Assembly (NCBI GenBank): GCA_024663395.1
Contig: JANFAH010000025.1
Span: forward strand, 372,001 to 436,000
Origin: Pisolithus tinctorius
Taxonomy: Eukaryota; Basidiomycota; Agaricomycetes; Boletales; Pisolithaceae
Direction: 5' to 3'
Length of the DNA stretch: 64,000 bases
Positions 42,317 to 52,830 of the stretch are shown here, piece by piece. Each line of letters opens with the position of its first letter. Positions within the stretch are counted from its first letter, which is position 1. Position numbers and translations under genes: made by a program. The notes beneath the pieces are model-generated. The model was not told where the DNA came from and searched no databases. It was given only the letters and a program-made list of their open reading frames with translations.

Positions 42317-42968
42317 TGTAGGGAATCTGCATTCCCTGGACACATAATCCCCTATCATTGACCGTTCCATGACTACCATTACGTCCCCTTGCCACTCGGC
42401 CTACCTCACTACCTTCCTGTGCCCTCGCTCCCTCTTGTGCAATGCTATGCCTGTGGCCGCTGTGCTTCGGCCGCTTCTCTTCCTTTGGACTCTTTCTCTT
42501 AACACAGTCTCTGTTCCCTTTTTTGTTAGTAGTATACCCTTGGCCTCTGTTCCTGCCTGTCCTGTCTTGTGTGTACGTGCTGTTGCATGGTTTTCCCTTA
42601 CTTGTACTCTGTCTTACTTAGGTTCCAGGTTTGCCCAGACTATAAAGCCCTGTACTTAGGTACAGAATGATACCTTTTGGCACTTGGAAGGTCACCACAA
42701 GTTTCTTTCTCACTTTGTCTACACCGCACGTCGCACATACCATTGTGCACTAACTACATGTACTGCTTGCACCGCTTGCACTGCCAGTACTATTCTGCGG
42801 ACCACACCATACACATCATGAATCACTACCACTACAAAGCGCTGGGTCTCACCTTCTAGTCTTGACAGTCCAGAATCCCTTGGGATGAGCTATTTGTTCC
42901 CTTCATTTTTATTGTTGTTATCTAAGCCATCTAGCTCATATTATACAGCTACTTGGACTTTTCCTACA
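42317..42968 (+). repeat. Gypsy-D 3' LTR (652 bp)
   Basis: Pair of 31692-32343. Preceded by CCCCCACAGG rather than a clear polypurine tract. Confidence 0.92.
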
Positions 42969-43162
42969 GCAGACTAATTTTTTGGCTCTGCCTTCTCCAC
43001 AGGCAGAGCTTCAGCCATAGCAGCATGGGCTTTGGCTGCGCAAGAGGTTGACTTGGGACAATCCTTGGCAGAGTGGCCAGCCTCACCACAGAAGAGGCAG
43101 AGGTTGTTCTTCATCCTGTGCTGGTGTTCAGCAGAGGCGAGTTTGCCATCCTTACCTGTGAG
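42969..43162 (-). pseudogene. gag: Gypsy-B Gag C-terminal fragment
   Basis: From 43162 down: GKDGKL, then the knuckle CLFCGEAGHSAKDC (43098-43057), an Ala/Lys tail, and the end KAEPKN followed by TAG. The last codons contain the slippery AAAAAAT (42983-42977). It is the missing neighbour of the pol part at 31691. Upstream gag is lost: at 43163 the sequence switches to foldback element B. Confidence 0.88.
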
Positions 43163-44474
43163 GTGCTTACTAATGCTTACATGGTATATCACATGGTCTA
43201 TTTGATGATTTGTCATCATACAAACAATGCCAAACAATGAATTGGGTCCATCAAGGCTCCCTCTTCTACCCCAACTCATGAAACCATCCTCTTGGTCCAT
43301 CTGGGCCATTTTCTCAGAATAATCCCCATAAATATTGGTGCCCACTACAGCAATGTCATCAGGGTATATATCCAACACAATCAAACCCTTAAAAAATCTG
43401 CTTTCAGTCATCCCTGTGCTGTTTCCCCCACCCATACCTGACATGTTCTGCAACTAATCAGTACTGAGAATGCTGGAAATGCCATGGAGGTCAATCCAGC
43501 ACATCAGGAAATGATGAACAAACAAAACACCTTTTAACCAGTGCATTTTCACCACAGTGCAACTAGTTTCAATGCTGGGGTGAGACAAAACATTCCTGCA
43601 CACTTCAGGTGGCATGGGAAGCATGGCTAGACTGTGCTCTCAGCTGACTGTGGATAACTGGGAATGGGTGATTTGGTCATATAGGACCATAGGTAATACT
43701 CAGGGCTAGATGGATTGATGGAATCTCCTTCCTAGTAGTTCAGTGGACTATCCCCCCTAGGGCACTTGGACTGTAATGAAGGGTTTTAGCTCACCCTAGC
43801 CCTCAACCCAGCACCCCTGAGGTGGAAACCCACCAGATAAGAGGTGATTGGATTGTTGGTCATGTTTTACAGTGCCAGATTAACCATCATGGCTTTTTCA
43901 GCATTCTCAGTACTGATTAGTTGCAGAACATGTCAGGTATGGGTGGGGGAAACAGCACAGGGATGACTGAAAGCAGATTTTTTAAGGGTTTGATTGTGTT
44001 GGATATATACCCTGATGACATTGCTGTAGTGGGCACCAATATTTATGGGGATTATTCTGAGAAAATGGCCCAGATGGACCAAGAGGATGGTTTCATGAGT
44101 TGGGGTAGAAGAGGGAGCCTTGATGGTCCCAATTCATTGTTTGGCATTGTTTGTATGATGTCAAATCATCAAATAGACCATGTGATATACCATGTAAGCA
44201 TTAGTAAGCACCTCACAGCATTTTAAACTTTGTTAAACTCAAAACTATGTAATCAAAACTGTAAGTCAAAAAACTGTCTGCATGACATGTCATTTTCAAA
44301 TGGCTGCTATTCTATCAATTCCTATCCAAATCACTTGATTCATGGACCAATAGAAAGCCAAGAGTAAGTACCTTATTTCATACACTCATGGTTTAGGGCT
44401 AGGGTTAGGGTTATTTCGTTTAGTTATAACTAATGTAAAACATACAAACATGCAGACAGTTTTTTGAGCCACTG
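43163..44474. mobile_element. Foldback element B (palindrome, left end truncated)
   Basis: Inverted arms (about 43163-43466 and 43905-44220) around a centre with TTTGGTCATATAGGACCAT near 43672-43690. The right end is GTTTTTTGAGCCACTG plus TA (44475-44476), as at 11908. Arms are related in sequence to foldback element A. The left arm is cut at the Gypsy-B junction. Open frames on both arms translate the same repeat and are not genes. TTAGGG-like units occur at 44393-44412. Confidence 0.75.
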
Positions 44475-44489
44475 TAGCAAGCAGGATTT

Positions 44490-45479
44490 TGCAAAGCATG
44501 CAGTTGAGCTGTTTGAGCTGTGGCCAGACCTATTTGGTGGAGACCCCAGTTTTTCCTCTGCAAGTGTGCCAACTTCACTGAGCTCAAAGAAGGCAAAATA
44601 GGGGAGGGTAGCAACAATTTTGGTACTGCAGACATTTTTTTGCAGAAGATTCTATGAGTGTAGATGACAAGACACTGTCATTTACCATCTGATTGGCCCC
44701 CCCCCATTCTGCTCTGAGTGGGGGTCATCATCATCTGCTGCCCCCTCACCTGTGCTATTCTTTTCTGAGTTGACATCAGCCTCCCCATCCCCCCCATTTT
44801 TTTCTCAAAGCCCCCACTATCACCCCTTCTCCTGTTGTACCCAAGTGCTTGTCACTTGCATCATCACTGTCCTCCATCATGCCTGGGTCACCTGCTGTCC
44901 TGTCTGCCCCCCTCTGTTTTTAACAAGGGCAATTCTATCAGCTTGAATGATGTTCCCCCCTTCCCATTCATATCCCCCTGTCCAAAAATCCAGCTCATGT
45001 GTCTGTCCCTTGAACAGGTGCAAGCTCTTCTTAAACCCAGGTCAGCATCCACCCCAAATATGGATGACTCTTCTGATTCCAACATCACATCCTCCAACAT
45101 GTTTTTGAAGCTCCATTTCTCACCCTTGTCTTCCCCTCCCACCACCACTGCACTCTCAGATGACAGCAATTTGAAGCTGTCCTCAAAGTCATCCCATAAG
45201 CATGCCCATGAAACACCTGCTGACTGACTCTCCTTAAATCTGGTGTCTGCCTCCATGAGCTTCATCCAGCAGTTCCAACAGGTGCAGCAAGAAAGGTCAG
45301 AGGCCAAACATAACCAGCTCCAGTATGGCTACTGGAAGGAGAATGAGAAGAGCAACAGCTGCCTGGCTGAATGTGAACACCAACTTTTGAGGCAGCATGA
45401 GCAGCATGCCCATGAGGAGGTGATGGCAGCTCAGGAGCTAGAGAAGATGAAACTTGCAGTGAAGTTGGAGGATCTTTGA
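44490..45479 (+). pseudogene. Probable second gene of the Harbinger element
   Basis: Broken plus-strand frame: VELFELWPDLFGGDPSFSSA near 44505, a Ser/Pro-rich middle (44835-45227), and a C-terminal charged helix (FIQQFQQVQQERSEAKHNQL, QHEQHAHEEVMAAQELEKMK) ending at 45479. PIF/Harbinger elements carry such a DNA-binding (Myb-like) partner gene convergent to the transposase, and the transposase end lies convergent at 45861-45791. No Myb repeat is preserved, so the assignment rests on position and the helical C-terminus. Confidence 0.45.
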
Positions 45480-45790
45480 GGGCAGAACCTATCCCTGCAG
45501 AGGGGTGTAGCTGGTAGTGAGGTCAAGGCCCTTCATTGACTAATGAAGATGTTCACAAACTTGACAACAGCTTCTGACCACATTATTATCATCATCTAGT
45601 ATGTATCCCCCCTCCCTCCCCTGCTCATATACATGCTGTACAACATATCCCCCCCTCCCCCTATATGTATGTGCACACTACATGATCATGTAGTAGTTAT
45701 GCATATAACATGTTGTCATTCCCACTGCATTGAGTTTGAGAAAACAAACTAAGTAAAAACAAAACCCATCTACATGTACAGGTTTTTACA
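45480..45790. other. Spacer between convergent Harbinger genes
   Basis: No gene seen. Contains C-runs and TATAT/CATG-rich tracts near 45600-45710. Confidence 0.5.
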
Positions 45791-45861
45791 TTACTCTAAG
45801 TGCTGAAGCAAGTTGATTAAAAGCCTGTCCCTAAACCTTTGTCCCTCTGATCCAATGTAGT
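45791..45861 (-). pseudogene. PIF/Harbinger transposase, last codons
   Basis: Minus-strand frame ending in FRDRLLINLLQHLE and TAA (45793-45791). It joins in frame to the fragment at 11911-12176 if foldback element A and one TA are removed, although the pieces are 34 kb apart and in opposite orientation. Confidence 0.65.
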
Positions 45862-45863
45862 TA

Positions 45864-46305
45864 CAGTGAAGGACAAAACTGTTGCAATGTTTGCCATGTT
45901 TGAATTGTTGATGATGTAGCTCAGGCTATTCTGCATGGGGAGTCATGATACATATACCATTGGAAAGGGGTGACTTCCAGCTTTCTAGAACACTAAGGTG
46001 TAGTCCAAACAAAGATGTACATGGTGAGATACACTGTGTTCTTTCCAAAATGTGCATTGCAACACTTTTGTCCCTAACCAGTGAGATAGTGAAAAGTGAT
46101 CTTTTGATAGGATTGAGGGCATGAGGGAAAGAAAATATGATTACATGATATTCCACATGATCTTCTGGATGCTTTGTCAGCATGTAAATGATGAAAAACA
46201 TTGGGCTTGTGCCATTATTCCTCCCTCTTTTACCACAACCCAAGAAATCATCTCTCTGGCTCACATGGTCATTCTCTCAGGGAAATCTCATCAAATACTG
46301 GTAGC
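45864..46305 (+). mobile_element. Foldback element A, displaced right end of the outer copy
   Basis: Starts CAGTGAAGGACAAAAC after TA (45862-45863) and ends exactly at ATACTGGTAGC (46295-46305), where LINE-1 begins. It is the part missing from the outer copy at 12179-14896, in inverted orientation. Confidence 0.8.
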
Positions 46306-47723
46306 AACACTTCTTGACTCTGCTCCACATGGCACCCCAACTAGGACCCCAAAATCCTAGCAGCACCAGCAGGGAAAGCAGAGCCTGTTGCAAGCAACAG
46401 TGATGTATAGCAGCATTTCTTAGACCTCAGCCTTGAGACACAAGCACACAAGCACTTTTCCTCAAATACACTACCCAGTGAGTCCCCACTTCACCCACTG
46501 ACCCATGACCTCAACAGGACAAATGTCCTTGAGGTCAAGCTCCCATGCCACATCAGGACCCCTGACAGTACCCTGAATGCCAAGCACCACACAGCCCAGC
46601 AGAAATATGAGAAGCAGCAGTTTCACCCTAGAGGACATCATCAATGACCCAGACACAGAAGTCAAGGATGCAGAAACAGAAAAATACTACCTGGACCAGT
46701 TCTACACCAACCAGGGGGAGCCAGCAACACTGGAACACATTTTTCATGCCCTCTTCTGCATATTGCAAGCCAAAGGAGTATCTAACACCCTATGCTCAGC
46801 CATACAAGCCACTGCATACCTAGTCGGGGATCTAGCAACTTCAGCCATAGCTAACTCTGTCACCAAGGAGGTAACCAGCAAGATAGAATCCTTGGTCATA
46901 GTTGCAATCACCCCACAAGTAGCAAAGATCTGGTTGGCAGCCAATAACCTGGAGAAAACTGGCAAGAACCTCAAAATGACAGGCAAAAATCTTGCTAAGA
47001 AGCTCAACACAATCAACAACACTCCTGACCACACAAACCTCAGACACCTAGAAGGTCAAGTACAGGACCTAGCCATCAATATGGACATGCTGAGAATGAC
47101 AATAGAAGAAATAAAAGAACTCTTCAAGACCCAAACCCCCCTCACTCCCTGCCACTCACCATACAGGGATGCTCTTCTAATGACAACAGCTAATCTGAAC
47201 CATATCCCACTTGGCAAATGCCTCACAACAGAACACACTAAGGCCCACTCTGCTATTAAAGAAAGGAAATTACTGATAGACCCCAACAGCAATCACCCCG
47301 CACTCAACAGCAATGCCACAAGGGAAAATATCATCAACTCAATCAAGCAAGTGTTGAACACAATAGACCAAGTCGACAGCCTGGAAATTCATCTGAAATC
47401 AATGACCTGCCTATGCAATAATGGAATCCTACTCGAGTTTAACAGCCAGGAAGCCATGAAATGGATAAAAGAAGCCAAAATCAAAGAGACCTTCCTAGCA
47501 AGCCTGGGTGGAACAGTCAGGATCAAAGACAGACAATATAATCTGGTAATCCTGTTCTTACCCATCTCCACTGATGTAGAAAACCCAGATACCCTCCACA
47601 ACATGGAAAAGGAGAACAGAATCCTGCCCAGCTCAATTACTCAGATCAAATGGATTAAAGACCCCTCCAAACATGCCCCCAACCAACAAGTAGCCCATGC
47701 CCTGGCATCCCTCGCTTCCCTGG
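46306..47723 (+). mobile_element. LINE-1, 5' part
   Basis: 5' UTR of about 270 bp and the N-terminal part of ORF1. The target duplication ATACTGGTAGC at its 5' edge matches the 3' flank at 14886-14896. It ends at the Gypsy-C LTR. Confidence 0.85.
46577..47723 (+). pseudogene. LINE-1 ORF1, N-terminal part
   Basis: About 382 codons open up to the LTR. Features: an acidic start, an Ala-rich helical region, a predicted coiled coil (VAKIWLAANNLEKTGKNLK... to about residue 190), and the ORF1 block ending IKWIKDPSKHAPNQQVAHAL, typical of fungal LINE ORF1 proteins just before the ETANQLL/zinc-knuckle part found at 20056-19421. It binds LINE RNA. No internal stop. The start at 46577 is the first good ATG of the frame; an ATG at 46607 is also possible. 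Confidence 0.82.
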
Positions 47724-48738
47724 TGTGGTACATGACTTCTGGGAAGTGTGCGACTAGAGGAAGGCTGTAGAGAGAATTCCCTAGGAATGTCCCAAGGGGT
47801 GCTGGGTGGAAGGAGAAGTCGAGAATAAAAAACTAGAAGGGGAGGGGTATTTGTGTGAGGGCCATGGAATTTAATTCTGGAGGGATGCAGACGTGCGAGG
47901 AACTGTGAGATGGGTATATGAAATTCCAAGAAACCATTATGTGACAAGAAGAGTGAATTTTAGGTGAGAGGGAAACAGGATAAGGTGTGCAGGATTGGAG
48001 GATGCAGGAGACACAAAGACCACTAGAGATGCTGTATACTCAATATACGCACTTTAGACTCTAGGAACTCTTGAACTTGTGAAACACACACAGATAGTGA
48101 CTCTAAAGGTGGGTGGTATATTTTTGACACTACAATGGAATTATATAGTACAAGGGACAAAGGTACAAGTTGGAGTAAGGTGGGGCAGAAAAACTAAAAG
48201 ACTGGAAAATAAAGGAGAGGATGACAGATGTCAATGAAATACAGACACACATGAAATGGACTGGCAGGTAGTAGGTGAGAGTAAAACAGGACAATGGTAA
48301 AGGGTATCTTCCAACAGAACAAGGGTACATGTACAAGTGAGAGGTGGAGCTGGTGGGAGGGGGAAGCACAAGAGGGCAGAGCATACTGGCATGAAGTCTG
48401 GCTTGCAGAATTTGGGGCAACAGGGGTAACTGGAGTTTTTTGTAGAGGTGACTGGCATGGGTGAGTGGTGACATGGCTGGGTGTGGCTTGGCTACTGAAT
48501 TCCAGATGACTCTGGGTGAATGTGGAATTTCTGGATCAGCTCATTGATGGCTGGGCGACATGCTGAAGGTTGGGAGAAACTCCAAAGGCAACAGGGGTTG
48601 GGAGGAAACATGAGGTTACAAGTGGGAAGAATTCCGAAAGCATCCAAAGGCCTAGGGCAATAGGGGTTTGTTGCAGAGGCCAGCAGAATTTAGTGACAGA
48701 CTCCTGTTCCAACCTCAGGGAGAATACAGCTCCCTACA
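47724..48738 (-). repeat. Gypsy-C copy 2 3' LTR (1015 bp)
   Basis: Same family and length as 20057-21071. In plus orientation starts TGTGGTACATG and ends GCTCCCTACA. Confidence 0.9.
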
Positions 48739-49002
48739 CCTCCCAGGGACTTTGAATGCTGACCATCCTCAGTCAGACCAAACTGAGATGTGACAGAGAG
48801 GAGCATGGAATTTCAGCAGGCATTACATAACAATGATGGCACATGGTCAGGATTTTGCCTCGTGCAGAGGGAAATTCCACATTGTACGAGATGGCCCTGT
48901 GGAATTTAAACTCGCTCAGAAGGTGGCTCACTGCTTGCCAAACTCCCCAACAACACTCTCACTCAGGTATCCTGCCCCCCAACATCTCATCTGCTCATCA
49001 AC

Positions 49003-50556
49003 ATGCAAGCTTACTCGATCCATGATGCACAGCCAGTATTCACCATGGAGGCCCAGGCCATAGTGGCACTCACAGGGGCATTGAAATGTGCAGGGAGGAT
49101 GACCTGGGCTGTACTGCAGCCAGAAGAGAGGCTGGAAACTATCCACAAGTGGGTAGACAAGTGGGACATGACCTGGGTAAGTGGGCAGTCATTTGGGCAT
49201 GTGAGGGATGTGACAGAAACTCCACAGGCTGCCATGTACTCATGGTGAAAGTACATAGACGAGCACAAGATCATCATGCCCAATCTTGATGGCCACCAAC
49301 TCCTGGAGTTGTCTGAGCAGTTGGCATTTGAGGATGACACTATGGTCACAGGAGCCATTGCGATCGCAGACCTTCAATGACCCAAGGGCCAAAGGCAATT
49401 TGCTGTTGAGGATCTCTTTGAGGACTACCAGGAGAGGGTTGAAGAAAGGGCATGACTAGAGGCGAAGAGGCTGTCCCAGGAGCCCACAGTGCGTATGCGA
49501 GGCCAGGTGGAGGGAGGGCCAGGCAATGCTGAAGCAGGGGGGTCATCGAGAGGAGCTGCACATCAGGCAGGGAGCTTGGGAAGCTCAAGCAAGGGCAAGG
49601 GCAAGGAGAGGGTATGTGCCACATCTTCGAAAATTCTGAGGGCAGCTACTGACCGTAACAAAGATTCCACAGTCCCCTAGTGAGGAGGATGAGCTTGTTG
49701 ACAACAACAATGATGATGAAGATGGCGAAGGTGAGCCCAGACCTTCCTCAAAGGGACCTCACATGACTGGAGATGATGAGCCCTGTGTGATGTGTGCCCA
49801 GGCGAACCTTGCCTGTGTTGGTGAACCTGGAGCATCCTGTAAGCAATGCAGAAATGCGAAATGCAAGTGCACACATGATCGAGGAGTAGGAAGAAAGGTG
49901 AGTACAGCCCAAGAATACTCCCACCGTGAATGAGTTGACACCACCTTCAGTGAAAGAACTCCAGTGCCATTGGGGAGGCAGGCCCATCACACAAAAGAGT
50001 CAAATCGACTACAACCCCAACAGTGGCCCCTGCAGGGCCTGTGACCAGACCCTCCAAGAAGCTCATGCTGAGAATTCTGGCTCGAAAATGGCAGCCTGAT
50101 CTGACCCCCACATGCTCGCCTACCCCAGAACCAAGTCCCTTCCCTCACAACCCTTCACCAAGTCCTCGTCTCTTCTTCCGTGGGGCCACTCCAATGCCTG
50201 GACCATCGTTCAAGCCTTCTCCAGCCCCTGCCAACAAACCTCAAGTGTCACTCCCCATCGACGAACCGCAAGTCGAGGTTGAGCCATTTTTTGCAACTGC
50301 AACTGGCTTACTGGATGAACCTGGAGATGTTGAAGTGTCAGGCCAGAGCGAGACTCCATCAGCTGCAGAAATTCCAGAGGTTGAACACCCATGCGAGTGG
50401 TTGACAGCAAACATTGTTGAGCATCTGCAAGTGCTCAAGGTGAGGGCCAAGGACAAGGAATTCGAGCTGGAGCAGGTCTACCAGCTGCTGGAGATGTTGG
50501 CAAGGCAGGTAACACATCGGATCGAGACTGTGTGGGCTAGATGGGAGGAGTTGTGA
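49003..50556 (+). pseudogene. Antisense accessory gene of Gypsy-C with Zn(II)2Cys6-like motif
   Basis: Plus-strand gene in a minus-strand element, between integrase and 3' LTR. Exons 49003-49611, 49673-49897, 49951-50556; introns 49612-49672 (GTATGT...TACTGAC...CACAG) and 49898-49950 (GTGAGT...TTGAC...TTCAG), both phase 0 and frame-keeping; about 479 codons. N-terminal domain of unknown type, an acidic linker (ELVDNNNDDEDGEGE), then CVMC-x6-C-x7-CKQC-x6-C at about residues 241-271, a basic region, a Pro-rich part, and a C-terminal helix (EFELEQVYQLLEMLARQ). Four in-frame TGAs (49246, 49378, 49453, 49951), each compatible with CGA. Likely nuclear and DNA binding, by motif only. Confidence 0.75.
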
Positions 50557-50805
50557 AGGTTGAAGGACGATCTCCAGGACCTGTAAATGGCATACTAAAG
50601 TCTGTGGAATTTTTTTGTACTCTCATATGTTCCAAATTTGTAAGAGACTTTCATGTGTCGGTATTAGTACTACAGTCAGGGAAGGACAAGTAAGACTTCT
50701 GAAGGAAGGAGTGTTGCAGAATTTTTTTTTTTTTGTGAGACAAAACAGGTATCAATAAGAGATAGAATAGAGAAAGAAAAGAAAGGAAGTAAAGAGCAAG
50801 ACAGA
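50557..50805. other. Spacer between accessory gene and integrase end
   Basis: Contains a T-run (50725-50737). The accessory gene and pol converge here, so their 3' ends and terminators probably lie in this stretch. No gene seen. Confidence 0.5.
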
Positions 50806-52830
50806 CTACTCATCTGACTCGTCCAAAGGGATGCCAGCAAGCATAGGGTCCAGGAACAAATTGTCTTCGAGGCAATCCAGGTCTTGTGCAGAAGTGCCAG
50901 TCAGCTGGGTGACTTGAATATGAGCATTATTCCATGGGAAATAGGGGTATAGACAAAAGGCAGTGAAGCAGAATTTCGAGACAGTGCCATCTAATTCTGC
51001 AAGTATGTACGAGTCACCTTTAGTGTGCCTGACAATGATCATAGGTCCTAGGTAGTGCAGTTTGGTTTTTCAGTCGAGTTCTAGCTCGGTGCAGGAATTG
51101 CATACAAGGATGAGCAACCCTGTTTCAAAGTTAAAGTCTTTGATAGAATGCGCAAAATGATCAACAAAATCCTTGGCTGACACAAAGCAGGATTTTAGGA
51201 CCAGATCATGAATGTGAGCAAGGTCCTCTGGACATTTCTGGAGTTGGCAAGCATGGTGAGTGATGAGATCTGTGGTCGAGTAAAATTCCACTTCGAAAGG
51301 GGCTAGAAACATTGCTTTGACTAGATCAAAAGGGAGTCTGCATTCGATACCGTGAGCCATATAGAACAGAGAAAACCCAGTTGCCTTGTGGACCGTGACC
51401 CTCTCTGCCCAAAATACTGCAGGGGCAACTTCTGACCACTTCGACACTTCCCCACTACAACTTTTTACCAGCACCTCTCTTACATCAAAATGCCACTGTT
51501 CAACAACCCCATTAGCCTGTGAGTTATAAGGGGAGATATGTATGTGACAAATTCCGAAGGTCTTGGAGAGCCAGTTGAGCACAAGGATGTATGGTCCCCC
51601 ATTATCTGTGACAATCTCTGCAATGGCTCCCCAATGGCACAAAATCTGTTTGAAGATGAATTTTCCAATTGACTTGCCTGTCTCTGTGTGAAGCATAGCC
51701 CATTCGGGATAACTGGTGAGTGAACAGCAGGCCTGAGTGACATAGTGAAAGCCATTTGACTTCAGCATTAAGAATGTGTCCATGTATGCTTTGTAGAACA
51801 AGGGTTCAGGAATGGCAATGACCGGCAGAATATGAATGTGATCCAGGTGGTGGATCTGGCACTCGTGGCATGATTTAACATACCAATGGACATCTTGCTC
51901 TAGCATGGGCCACCAGAAATGAGTCAGCAAATGCATGCAGGTCAAGAAGATACCCTTGGGCCCCAAGTCATCGTGAGCCTGGCGGAGAATCCCAAGGTGT
52001 TTGTGAGGGGGTACCACTAGCTGATGCCATCCCTGGGGTTCCTTTCTCCACAGTTCCCCTCCTTTCACAAAATACCAAGTTGCAAGATGCACTAGGCTTT
52101 CCAGCTCCACTTCTTCCAATCCTTCTGGCACTTTCTTCATTTCCAAAAACTCCTTTACCACTTTCATCCTCTCCTCTCTCTGCTTTGCTTTCTCTGACCT
52201 CAGAATTTCTGTCTCGAGGTTTTCTGACATCGACTCTTCAGTGGTAAGGATACCTAGACTCTGTGACAGGGTAAGAGATGAGTCTGACATGATGCTCAGA
52301 ATTTCCAAGGGGAAAGGTTGAGACTTGAAACATGCTTCTCTATGATTCAAGAGCTCAACAGCGAAGGCCCCACACTCATCTATCCAATCCTCATAGTCCT
52401 TGTCCTCCTCCTCATCTCCTTCTGCTCTTGGCCTCCTCAAAAGTCCATCTGGCGCTGTATGCTTGTGTGCTGGAACATGTATGAGCTTGAAGTCAAATAG
52501 AAGAAATCTGGTGATCCAATGGTTTATGGTCGCATTAGGCTGTAAGTTGGGATTGTTAATCATCCCTTTGATGTACCATGCATCCACCTCGACAACTAAA
52601 TTCTGCATGCCAAAGATATGAAGCTGGACATCATGCAAGGCACAGAAAAGTCCAAATAACTCGAGCTTAGCTTGGCTGTAGCAGTGTTCACAGTCATTGA
52701 GGGTTATCGAGCCGAACCTGGCAGGATAGCATTTTCTGTCTTCCCCCTCCTGCATGAGGAGGTACCCAATAGCGATGTTAGAAGTGTCGACTGCTAAGAT
52801 GACTTTCCTTTCGGAATTATAGTTGATAGT
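50806..52830 (-). pseudogene. pol: Gypsy-C copy 2 RNase H and integrase
   Basis: From about 52830 down: RNase H with an intact first Asp (ILAVDTSNIAIGYLLMQ near 52800), then tether and integrase: zinc finger (GPKGIFLTCMHLLTHFWW, CHECQIHH near 51860), DTFLM (first Asp, near 51780), EIVTDNGGPYIL (second Asp, near 51620), NGVVEQWHFDVREVL (Glu, near 51500), and the C-terminal domain GDSYILAELDGTVSKF (near 51010). Stop near 51069, one more frame to 50806. The first His of the zinc finger reads Pro (GPKG against GHKG in Gypsy-D). Confidence 0.86.

Larger units (their letters stand above)
31692..42968 (+). mobile_element. Gypsy-D: Ty3/Gypsy element nested in Gypsy-B
   Basis: Two 652-bp LTRs (TGTAGGG...CCTACA), TGG-type primer site, gag, protease, RT, RNase H, integrase, and an antisense accessory gene before the 3' LTR. 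Flanks are GCGG (31688-31691) and GCAG (42969-42972): a 4-bp duplication, one copy with CpG lost. It belongs to the same lineage as Gypsy-C by RT and integrase motifs and primer site, and has no chromodomain. A solo Gypsy-A LTR (32595-33409) interrupts gag. Confidence 0.9.

Noticed and set aside
42974..43453. 159-codon minus-strand frame joining repeat sequence to a Gag zinc knuckle
   Set aside because: Looks like a fusion protein but is an accidental joining of foldback sequence with the Gypsy-B gag fragment at 43163.
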